From assembly GCA_024516155.1 (NCBI GenBank), contig JAJJXM010000058.1, forward strand, positions 248,001 to 312,000: 64,000 bases of DNA. The letters run 5' to 3'. Source of the stretch: Pyronema omphalodes (lineage: Eukaryota > Ascomycota > Pezizomycetes > Pezizales > Pyronemataceae). The translations under genes were made by a program, and so were the position numbers. The notes under the pieces are model-generated. The model was given only the letters and a program-made list of their open reading frames with translations. It made no database searches and was not told the origin of the DNA. This document shows positions 1 through 7,896 of the stretch, piece by piece (the stretch's first letter is position 1; each line of letters starts with the position of its first letter).

Positions 1-1
1 C

Positions 2-352
2 ACGGAGTTCGCCAACAAGGCCATAGCGTTAGACAACCGACTATTCAACTTCCGAACCCTGAGGACTCGATATGAACCTCAATTCTATCACCACCCCCAT
101 CTTAAGGGGCAGGGACACGACTCTCGACTCTCCGACCCCGAACCAATGGAATTAGATTCCACTCGTCGACCGAAACCAAGGGATAGGACGGAGGAGGATA
201 GGCGGAAGCGGAATAACGAATGTTTTAACTGTGGGAAGGTGGGACACTACGCTGCGAAGTGCCCAAGTAAGAAATTATTCAGAGCAGCGGAAACTACATT
301 GGTAGACGAGGGACTCGGTGAGACGTCGGGAAAAGAGAATCCCCAGGAATAA
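2..352 (+). CDS. gag: Gag C-terminal part of Ty3/gypsy retrotransposon (partial)
   Basis: The reading frame is open from base 2, so the start of the gene lies before the window; the ATG at 146 is internal. Near the C-terminus is one retroviral zinc knuckle of the CX2CX4HX4C type (CFNCGKVGHYAAKC), the RNA-binding motif of Gag nucleocapsid regions, after a charged Arg/Lys/Glu-rich stretch. Gag would form the particle that packages the element RNA. It ends at TAA 350-352. The pol frame is open from 322, in the -1 frame relative to gag, and a strong frameshift signal lies in the overlap. The 5' LTR, primer binding site and most of gag are outside the window. Confidence 0.85.
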   Translation, partial: TEFANKAIALDNRLFNFRTLRTRYEPQFYHHPHLKGQGHDSRLSDPEPMELDSTRRPKPRDRTEEDRRKRNNECFNCGKVGHYAAKCPSKKLFRAAETTLVDEGLGETSGKENPQE

Positions 353-390
353 AAGGAAAAGGTGGATTCCTGGGGCAACTGTCGCCCACC
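328..390 (+). promoter_or_regulatory. Predicted -1 ribosomal frameshift signal (slippery site plus pseudoknot) between gag and pol
   Basis: In the gag frame, bases 328-334 read G GGA AAA, a canonical X XXY YYZ slippery heptamer. After a 6-nt spacer (335-340), bases 341-350 (CCCCAGGAAT) pair perfectly with 366-375 (ATTCCTGGGG). Loop bases 361-365 (GGTGG) can pair with 386-390 (CCACC), giving an H-type pseudoknot with no unpaired base between the two stems. The gag stop at 350-352 sits at the end of the first stem strand. A small competing hairpin, 377-381 with 390-394, is possible. This is read directly from the sequence; efficiency is not known. Confidence 0.8.
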
Positions 391-3300
391 AGTTCAACCA
401 CGGCAGGACCGGCGGATAGAATCTCGAGTGTAGGACCATACGGAAGAAACGAAAAAATCATCCTGCGAGTAAAATTAATCGGACGAAATAAGAAAGAATA
501 CCACACAACGGCCATGATCGACTGCGGGGCCACGGAGAATTTTATAGATCGAAAATATGTGAAACAGCAGGGATTGCCCTGCGCGAAAAAATTAACCCCA
601 CGAAAGGTTCTCGCTGTAGACGGACGGGAATTGGATGGGGGCCCAGTAACCCACGATGCCATGGTGACCATGGTGATCAACGACCATAGGGAAGATATTC
701 GGCTCCACTGTATTACCATTGGCAACGCACCCATTATCCTGGGACTGCCTTGGTTGCGGAAACACAACCCCAGCATCGACTGGAAAGAAGGAAGAATTGT
801 CTTCAACTCCGAGAAATGCGGAAAGAACTGCCTTCCTACCTCGCCCCATGCCACAACCGTGTCGGAACGGGGGGCAGAAAAAGAATATAATCAACGAATA
901 CACGAGGGAGCGGAGCACGCCTATGGTATGGAAGGGCCGAAGGAGATGCTCCAGATGGATGAGGAAGATGAGCTTCGCATCCAAGAGATCTGGGGAGAAA
1001 GTATAGAAGAGGATGAAGAAGGAGAAGAAGTGGAAGAGTCGGAGGACGAGGATATGGAAAGCGTACAGGGATCTAGGCGCGCGGAATCCACCGAGGTCGA
1101 TCCCGACTCGACTCAGTGCGCTTCGCGGCAACCCCCGCAAGCGCCAGCCAACCAGAAGGGACCGGGGAACTGGGAAACCGCTCCCGCCAAATCAACCGCT
1201 ACTGCGCCAACCAACCAGGAAGAGCCGGGGAACTGGGAAACCGCTCCCGCCAAATCAATTGCCACTTCCGGGGAATTGGAACTCGCGAGTACCATAATCC
1301 GAGCGGGGAAAGACAGACCTGACTCCCTGGAAGAAATAATACCACCGGAATATGCAGATTACCTCTCCGTATTTAGGGAAAAAGAGGCGGTAGGGTTGCC
1401 TCCGCACCGACATCATGACCACAGGATCCCCTTGATGGACGGAAAGGTTCCGCCGTTCGAACCCCTGCGAGCCCTCGATGAGGAACGCCTGCGAGTACTA
1501 AGGGATTACTTGGAAGAGAATGAAAAGAGGGGTTGGGTCCGACGGTCGACGTCTCCAGCGGGAGCCCCAATCCATTTCGTTAAGAAAAAGGATGGTACCC
1601 TACGGTTATGCGTCGACTACCGACGACTCAACGAAATCACAATCAAGGATCGCACCCCACTCCCGCTGATAGGGGAAGCGTTGGATAGACTTTCCAACGC
1701 CAAGATCTATACCAAATTAGATGTGCGAGATGCATACCATAACCTCCGAATAGCCACAGGAGATGAATGGAAAACTGCGTTCCGTACCAAGTACGGTCTA
1801 TACGAGTATTTGGTGATGCCATTTGGTTTGACAAATGCTCCAGCTTCGTTTCAACGATGGATGAACGAAGTCTTAAGTGATTACCTTGACATCTTTTGCA
1901 TCGCCTATCTCGACGACATATTGATCTACTCGGATGATCTGGCGGAGCATCAGAGACACGTACGCATGGTCCTGGAAAGGTTAAGGGACGTAGGACTGAC
2001 CCTGAAACCCTCGAAATGTGAATTCCACACAAAAAAGACGGAATACCTGGGATACATCATCTCCCCCACAGGGTTGCAGATGGACCCCGAGAAAATTAGG
2101 GCGGTTAAGGAATGGAAGGAACCGGTAAATGTGAAGGGAGTCCAAAGTTTCCTGGGATTCGCCAACTTTTACCGTCGATTCATCCGGGATTTCAGCAAGA
2201 TCACCACGCCATTGACACGATTGACGAAAAAACAGGTACCCTGGGAATGGAACGACGAGACACAACGGGCCTTTGAGCAACTGAAGACGGCAATGATATC
2301 CCAGCCGATCCTGCAACATTTCGACCCGGATCGGCCACTCACCCTGGAGACAGACGCCTCAGACTATGCCATCGGGGCAGTCTGCTCACAACCCGACGAC
2401 TCCAACGTACTGCACCCGCTTGCCTATTTTTCAAGAAAATTAAAAGAAGCGGAGCTCAATTACGACATCCACGATAAGGAGCTCCTGGCAATAGTGGAGG
2501 CATTGGACAAGTGGTCGACGTACTGCAAATCGACGAGACACAGTATCCGGATACTGTCAGACCATAAAAACCTAGAATATTGGCAAACAAAGAGGGACCT
2601 CAACCTCCGACAGGCCCGATGGGCGGAACAACTGGCTAACTATGACTTCACGATCACGTATCGTCCGGGGAAGTTGGCAGGAAAACCCGACATATTGTCC
2701 CGAGAGTCAGGAGACTCTCCCTGGGAAGGGGAGATGAAGCACCGGCAGAACCGAAGCCGAGTCCTCCTTCCCCAGGAAGTCTTTCATGTGAACGAGACAC
2801 AATTGATAAAACTCACCCCGGACACCCCCCTCCTTACCAAAATTCGGGAAAAAACGAGGACCGATACGGAACTCCAGGAGGTAATCCGCAAACTTCGGGA
2901 AGGGATAGCCCGAGACAATAGGGTCCCCTTGGGGTTATGCGAGGAAAAGGATGGGTTACTCCTATACGAGGGATTGATATGGGTCCCTGACGACGACGAC
3001 CTGAGGTTACAAATTTTACGGCAGCATCACGACTCCCAGGCCGCGGGGCATCCGGGAAGGGCAAGGACCTTGGAGTTGGTCAGCCGGAATTTTTATTGGC
3101 CACAACAACGACAGTATGTGACTCGATATGTCGACTACTGTGATACCTGTAAACGTATCAAGCCCATTAAGCACGCCCCCTTCGGCCTCTTACGACCGTT
3201 ACAGATTCCAGGAAGACCATGGGAATCCATCTCCATGGATTTTATCACAGGTCTTCCGGAAGATGGGGGAATGAATGCGATATGGGTGATTGTGGACCGC

Positions 3301-4299
3301 TTGACGAAGATGGCGCACTTTGTAGCATGTAGGGACACTATGGGACCCAGGGAACTTGCGGACGGGTTTCTCACACATGTGGTACGGGCCCACGGACTCC
3401 CGAGCAGCATCATCTCGGATCGGGGGTCTCTATTCACCTCTCAGTTCTGGAAAAGGGTTATGGAGGCAATGGGAACCACGAGGAACCTGAGTACGGCGTT
3501 TCACCCAGAGTCCGACGGACAGACAGAGAGGGTCAATGCGATCCTCGAACAATACCTCAGGGCGTATTGTAACTATCAACAGGACAATTGGAACCAACTC
3601 CTTCCTATGGCGGAGTTCTGCTACAACAACTCCCGCTCAGGAACGACCAAGGTGTCCCCCTTCTTCGCGAATTACGGATATCATCCCCGTTTTACCCAGC
3701 CGCTGGGTGAAGTCGCGGAAGGAAACCCCGAGGTCTCCAGATATGTTGGCGCCCTCAACCGACTTCACGAGGATCTGAAGGCAGAGGTCCACTATGCCCA
3801 GACTGCTCATGCAGAACAGGCGAACCGGCATCGACACCCGGATCCGGTCCTTCGAGTGGGAGATCGGGTCTGGCTGAAGAGGAAGAATGTGAAAACCACC
3901 CGACCCTCCAACAAGCTCGATTACAAGCTATTGGGGCCCTACACTATCTTGTCTAAGGTAGGGTCGCGAGCTTATAAACTGGACCTCCCCCCAAACGCAA
4001 AGATCCATCCAGTATTTCACATCTCCCTTCTAGAACCGTCTCAACCCACTTCGACCACCATCCCAGGCCATATTCAGCCCCCTCCGCTACCGATTGTCCT
4101 CGACGACGAGGAAGAGTGGGAAGTTGAGGAGATAGTGGATTCTCGACGCCACCGGGGTCAGATACAATATCGAGTTAAGTGGACGGGTTTCCACGACCCC
4201 GATACGACCTGGTACCCCGCCGACAATTTCCAAAACTCCCCCGACGCCATCACCCAATTCCACCGCAGGTACCCTAATAAACCTGCCCCACAGCTGTAA
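334..4299 (+). CDS. pol: Pol polyprotein of a chromodomain Ty3/gypsy element (chromovirus): PR-RT-RH-IN-chromodomain
   Basis: The frame is open from 322 and is best entered by -1 frameshifting at 328-334; the first ATG is at 514. Numbering from that ATG, the domains are: aspartic protease (DCGA at aa 3-6, then LGLPW); reverse transcriptase with YLDD near aa 464; RNase H (ETDAS near aa 612); integrase HHCC finger (HH near 837, CDTC near 876); DDE core with D near 908, D near 969 and E near 1004; and a C-terminal chromodomain (about aa 1199-1255). The chromodomain defines the chromovirus clade and usually directs integration to H3K9-methylated chromatin. No internal stop or frameshift is seen, so it could be active. 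One oddity is Cys in the protease motif, where Ser or Thr is usual. Pol ends in TAATG, overlapping the next ORF. Confidence 0.95.
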   Translation, partial: RESPGIKGKGGFLGQLSPTSSTTAGPADRISSVGPYGRNEKIILRVKLIGRNKKEYHTTAMIDCGATENFIDRKYVKQQGLPCAKKLTPRKVLAVDGRELDGGPVTHDAMVTMVINDHREDIRLHCITIGNAPIILGLPWLRKHNPSIDWKEGRIVFNSEKCGKNCLPTSPHATTVSERGAEKEYNQRIHEGAEHAYGMEGPKEMLQMDEEDELRIQEIWGESIEEDEEGEEVEESEDEDMESVQGSRRAESTEVDPDSTQCASRQPPQAPANQKGPGNWETAPAKSTATAPTNQEEPGNWETAPAKSIATSGELELASTIIRAGKDRPDSLEEIIPPEYADYLSVFREKEAVGLPPHRHHDHRIPLMDGKVPPFEPLRALDEERLRVLRDYLEENEKRGWVRRSTSPAGAPIHFVKKKDGTLRLCVDYRRLNEITIKDRTPLPLIGEALDRLSNAKIYTKLDVRDAYHNLRIATGDEWKTAFRTKYGLYEYLVMPFGLTNAPASFQRWMNEVLSDYLDIFCIAYLDDILIYSDDLAEHQRHVRMVLERLRDVGLTLKPSKCEFHTKKTEYLGYIISPTGLQMDPEKIRAVKEWKEPVNVKGVQSFLGFANFYRRFIRDFSKITTPLTRLTKKQVPWEWNDETQRAFEQLKTAMISQPILQHFDPDRPLTLETDASDYAIGAVCSQPDDSNVLHPLAYFSRKLKEAELNYDIHDKELLAIVEALDKWSTYCKSTRHSIRILSDHKNLEYWQTKRDLNLRQARWAEQLANYDFTITYRPGKLAGKPDILSRESGDSPWEGEMKHRQNRSRVLLPQEVFHVNETQLIKLTPDTPLLTKIREKTRTDTELQEVIRKLREGIARDNRVPLGLCEEKDGLLLYEGLIWVPDDDDLRLQILRQHHDSQAAGHPGRARTLELVSRNFYWPQQRQYVTRYVDYCDTCKRIKPIKHAPFGLLRPLQIPGRPWESISMDFITGLPEDGGMNAIWVIVDRLTKMAHFVACRDTMGPRELADGFLTHVVRAHGLPSSIISDRGSLFTSQFWKRVMEAMGTTRNLSTAFHPESDGQTERVNAILEQYLRAYCNYQQDNWNQLLPMAEFCYNNSRSGTTKVSPFFANYGYHPRFTQPLGEVAEGNPEVSRYVGALNRLHEDLKAEVHYAQTAHAEQANRHRHPDPVLRVGDRVWLKRKNVKTTRPSNKLDYKLLGPYTILSKVGSRAYKLDLPPNAKIHPVFHISLLEPSQPTSTTIPGHIQPPPLPIVLDDEEEWEVEEIVDSRRHRGQIQYRVKWTGFHDPDTTWYPADNFQNSPDAITQFHRRYPNKPAPQL

Positions 4300-5366
4300 T
4301 GGACGATAGAACGAACTCCGAGGACCCCCCGTCCTCTTTGGGCTGGTACCGAACCCCTACTCCCCCGGCAGAAAAGAAATCCCCCCACCCCACGATCCCG
4401 CACGCAGAACTACACTGGTCGTTCTGCAACAACGACTCCTGCTCCATTCACCTCCAATCGAAATTAAACAACAATCATTTCCCAGCGGTGGCGCAAGCAA
4501 TTGCGGCACGCATAAAAAAATCATGTAGCTGCGGGCAGCTACATGACCCCGAGTTAGAATGGGTGATCCGACACCGAAGGATGGACCCGCAAAAGGCCTG
4601 CAAGGCATGGCAGAAAGGAAAGAGACTCTGCAATGTGTGTAAATTCCTGGTCAACAAAGACGGACACGACCAGAGATGCGGTATCAGAGGATGGAAACCC
4701 CTCACGGAAACCCCGGCAACGATACCACCCTGCAAGGACGAGCCCGGGACAGGAAAGGAACCTCCCGTCCCTACGGAAAATCAGGAAAACGAACCACCCC
4801 GTCCCCGCGAACTGGAATCGGAGGACTCCACCCTCCATACGATCCGACACCAACTCCCAGTAATTATGATGACGGGACCTTCGGACCACGAGAAGGTGGC
4901 GATCAACCTGTCTTTCTATCAGACAGCGGAGCCGGAACAGCATCTCCCCACCGTCGACTACCGACCAACCAACGACCTGACATCCGCCCCTTGTTCGGAT
5001 CCCCCGGAGCCCCCCGCCTCAGGGCACCAACAAGATCAAATACCCCCGTTCTCCTCAGGGCACCAACAAGAACAAATAACGGCGCCCCCCTTAGGACACC
5101 AACAAGAGCAAATACCGCCTTATGTCCTCGAGGACATCACCCAGGACGTCGTACGTCGCCGACGTCGGGGAAGGCAGTATCGGGGACGGTCCCCCATCCG
5201 GAGGCCCGCGTTGAGGACTGCCTACGGCCTCGCCGGAGTCTCGGCCTGGAGGGGGGGGCTTATGTCACAACGCTCCCGTGACATGCTCCTGGCCTCCGCC
5301 GTCACCACCGCAGGGCTATGGGTGATCGTCATCACCCTAGCAACCTGTTACGCTGTCATGAAGTAA
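4299..5366 (+). CDS. ORF3 of the chromovirus: Cys/His-rich protein with a C-terminal membrane helix, function unknown
   Basis: This 355-aa ORF starts on the last base of the pol stop codon (TAATG, 4297-4301), suggesting coupled termination and reinitiation. The N-terminal third has Cys/His pairs that could bind metal: CNNDSC with a nearby His, CSCGQLH, and CNVCKF with a downstream HDQRC. The middle is Pro/Glu-rich and contains three GHQQ(D/E)QI repeats. An Arg-rich patch (RRRRRGRQYRGR) precedes one hydrophobic helix of about 20 residues at the extreme C-terminus. It is intact, which argues for selection on the element. The last part lies inside the probable 3' LTR. No known enzyme or envelope domain is recognised. 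It could be an accessory or envelope-like protein; that is inference only. Confidence 0.75.
   Translation: MDDRTNSEDPPSSLGWYRTPTPPAEKKSPHPTIPHAELHWSFCNNDSCSIHLQSKLNNNHFPAVAQAIAARIKKSCSCGQLHDPELEWVIRHRRMDPQKACKAWQKGKRLCNVCKFLVNKDGHDQRCGIRGWKPLTETPATIPPCKDEPGTGKEPPVPTENQENEPPRPRELESEDSTLHTIRHQLPVIMMTGPSDHEKVAINLSFYQTAEPEQHLPTVDYRPTNDLTSAPCSDPPEPPASGHQQDQIPPFSSGHQQEQITAPPLGHQQEQIPPYVLEDITQDVVRRRRRGRQYRGRSPIRRPALRTAYGLAGVSAWRGGLMSQRSRDMLLASAVTTAGLWVIVITLATCYAVMK
5249..5262 (+). other. Polypurine tract of the chromovirus
   Basis: A G/A run with eight or more consecutive G lies just before TGTCACAACG, the probable start of the 3' LTR. Such tracts prime plus-strand DNA synthesis. It lies inside ORF3. 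Confidence 0.55.
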
Positions 5367-5943
5367 AGGGATAGGGTTAGGGCAAGGGGCTGGGCCCCTT
5401 GCCGAGGATTTTCATATGTTCGGAGTTATTTCTTATTTGGATTTCTTTTAGGTATTACGGCGGCTAGGAAATTGTTGGAATCTTTTACTTCTCTCTTTTG
5501 GTATGTACTCTTTCTTTACTATTTGGAATCACGGCGGTTAGCCAGGAAGTTATCTCTTTCGGTATGTACTCTTTCTTTGCTATTTGGAATCACGGCGGTT
5601 AGCCGGTAGTTATCTCTTTTGGTATGTACTCTTTCCTTGTTATTATTATTTGGAATTATGGCGGTTAGTTATCTTGCTTTCTTATTTGGAATTACGGCGG
5701 TTGGCAAATGTTGGGGAATGTTGGTCATGTATGTAGTATCACGGCGGTTAGCATTGGAAGCAGTCTCCGCAGGCGGAGAATGCTGAGTCACGAGTCATGA
5801 AGGAACAAGTATAAGAGGAGGAAATTTGTATGTAGTTTATTTCTTCACGCAATCAAGTTTCTATTTACCACAATCCTATCTACAAAAGTTCCCTTGTGAT
5901 TTCCCATCTCTCCAAACTCACCTGTGATTTCCCAGCCCACAAC
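5263..5943 (+). repeat. Probable 3' LTR of the chromovirus (right end uncertain)
   Basis: The left end is placed at TG (TGTCACAACG) directly after the polypurine tract. The region is non-coding after ORF3 ends at 5366. It holds six copies of a CGGCGG-centred motif (one changed to TGGCGG) and a TATA-like TATAAGA near 5811. The right end cannot be fixed without the 5' LTR, which is outside the window; a CA near 5940 is only a candidate. No target-site duplication can be tested. Confidence 0.55.
5440..5750 (+). repeat. Tandem U3 repeats centred on TGGAATCACGGCGGTTAGC
   Basis: CGGCGG-type cores occur at 5458, 5532, 5593, 5659 (TGGCGG), 5695 and 5742, usually preceded by ATTTGGAAT and followed by TTAGC. 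The spacing is about 36-74 bp. Between the first copies a longer unit containing GGTATGTACTCTTTC also repeats. In an LTR such repeats are often enhancer or promoter elements; here that role is inferred. Confidence 0.7.
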
Positions 5944-5945
5944 CC

Positions 5946-6096
5946 TTGCCCATTCCCAACTTACCAGCCTTACCTAACCCGCCGCCGCTCTCCTCGCCGC
6001 CGAAACCCCCGCGCTGCCTGTCGTCAGTAACCGTGGATACGGATTCTGATAGTGACTTTAGTTCGTGCAGTGCATCAGAATTATCTAAGGAAAACA
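5946..6096 (+). other. Short ORF cut by the old LINE insertion (unrecognised)
   Basis: An open frame starts at 5946, with a Pro-rich start followed by an acidic/Ser stretch (VTVDTDSDSDFSSCSASELS). It runs into the LINE target site. On the far side of the LINE, from 13777, the same frame would continue for only about 16 codons. It could be a small gene, an exon, or the N-terminus of another element. No family is recognised and there is no independent support for expression. Confidence 0.25.
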
Positions 6097-7567
6097 TTTT
6101 TACATTTTACATTTTAATCATACACCGTTCGAGGCCTCTAAGGCCTATGCGGGAAACTATGGCACTGTCCAAATCCTGTCCTCGAGGCCGAAGCCTCCTA
6201 ATGAGGCCCCCTAATCTCCTATCCCCAAAAACGTCCCCACGCAAAAAGAAACAAAGTCTAACTCTCCACAACCCCTAAAACCAATCTCGTAAGGAAAAAA
6301 CAGAGAAAGAAAAAAGAAACAAACGTCTTCCAAAAGAAAAAACAAATTTGCCCATGCGTGTCCTCCCTCATGTGAAAAAAGCAAAGGAAAAGAGATACAG
6401 ATAACACAAAAGAAATAAAAAACACTCGCGTACTTTCCATCTCTTGCGCTGCTATTCGTACCGCCTGCCAATCTGGGTTGCAGCCAGGTATTCCAAGATC
6501 GCTTTCGTGAGTCGATCGTCCCAAAAAATATCTACCACTTTCAACCGTCCCCTCGTTCTCCTCGGCCTCCCCGTAATGCTTTCCACCTCTTTCCGGAGCG
6601 TCTCAAACTCCGATTTCCATCTTTGGCACTCTCCGAAGAGGTGTCCCCTGGTTTGTTGTTGATTGGACTCACACCACCAACAAGCGTTGGATTCCTTCTT
6701 TTAAATTCTTTTAAGGTGGGTTCCTACCAGTGCGTGTCCAGACGTGAGCTGGAGGAAGACCGCAGCCTTACGTTTGGGTAGGTCTCGATGCTCCGTCCGT
6801 AGACCAAACTTGTGGCGAGGTTTGTAGGATTTGCTGGTGCGTAGTTCCTTAGTGATCCACCGCTTGGTTATGTCAGCTAGGGTTTCGGTGGCCACTCTAT
6901 TGATGTGAGCGAGGGACACTTCCGGGGGGGTGAGGCAGGCTGGGTCGGCACACCGAGTGAGCGGCTGTGCTTCGCAACGGTGCTGTGCCCCCTGCTTAGC
7001 TGCCACGTCCGCGGCTTCATTTTCCTCGATGTCAGAGTGTCCAGGAACCCAGCGGATTTGGACCTCGACGTCCCAATTGGCAAAATCCTTCACCAACATG
7101 CGGATGCGGCGGGACAGGGACTGCCCAGGGCCAGGGTCCTCCGTCATGATGCGGGCGAGTGCAGCCTGTGCATCCGAGAAGATCACGATCTGCTTCGTCG
7201 GGGGGGGGGGGGGGGGTTGATAAGGTCGTCGTAGCATTCGAGCAAGGCCTGATGGATGGCGAAGAGCTCGGCGTCGAAGACCTCGACGTGCGGACCGACG
7301 TGGAAGGACCGGGAGACGAAAGAGCCATTGACGTAATGGACGTACCCTGCGCCACTCCTGTCGTTGATTCTGGAACCGTCTGTCCAGAAGCAGAGCGCTT
7401 GGAGCGAGCGCTAGTTGCGCGCTGATGCTGCCGCTTCCTCGCGGGGTTCTACTACAACGTCCATATATCGGAAGTTGAAGCGAGCGGGGGGTCCAACGGT
7501 TTCGATGGCGGTAAACCCTGTACGAGCTGCTGCTCGTCGTGTTAGGCTGCGAATGGTGTCGGCAGTT
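6097..7567 (-). pseudogene. Old Tad1-like LINE copy, 3' portion (interrupted, frameshifted)
   Basis: The minus strand encodes the C-terminal part of a LINE ORF2. An RNase H domain is spread over several frames: WTDGSR near 7370, VFDAELFA near 7275, FSDAQAAL near 7175 and WVPGHSDIEENEAAD near 7040. The zinc-knuckle tail follows down to about 6440. Frames are broken at the 17-base G run 7200-7216 and near 6700. The 3' terminal sequence at 6116-6222 matches the inner LINE and the SINE. The copy continues beyond the inner LINE at 13598-13762. A 14-bp TSD (ATCTAAGGAAAACA) flanks the whole copy at 6083-6096 and 13763-13776. Confidence 0.85.
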
Positions 7568-7686
7568 TTTGATTTGATTTTAATCATACACCGTTCGAGG
7601 CCTTTAAGGCCTATGCGGGAAACTAAATCCGTTTTTCCTGTCCTCGTGGCCGAGACCACCTAAAGAGGCTCCCCAATCTCCTGCAC
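7568..7686 (-). repeat. LINE 3' terminal sequence with conserved hairpin, shared with the SINE
   Basis: On the minus strand the element ends with a hairpin (AGGCC / loop / GGCCT, plus-strand bases 7598-7612), then GGTGTATGATTAAAATC and an A-rich tail. The same block occurs at 6116-6222 and 14050-14172, and in diverged form at 34361-34485 and 46551-46670. It is a candidate recognition site for the LINE RT. Confidence 0.8.
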
Positions 7687-7896
7687 CCCGTGACGTCCCC
7701 GAAAAGATAAGTAAATAAAGAAACACCCAAAAAGAAACAAAAAATCCTAAACCCCAGCCGAAACCTGACAGTCCCCCGTATCGCTCACACCTTCCCCTCT
7801 TATAACTAAAAAGAAAAAAAAATCGTGAAAATCAAAAGAAAAGTAATGAAAAAATTTACAATTCGCCCTCCAAGCACCTGGCCCTTCTGCCCATGC

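Noticed and set aside
592..1140. Long minus-strand ORFs across pol (also 294-854, 1643-2032)
   Set aside because: They are antisense shadows of the intact pol frame, whose domains are unambiguous.
4299..5366. Retroviral envelope gene
   Set aside because: No signal peptide, cleavage site or fusion peptide is visible. One C-terminal helix alone does not support an envelope call.
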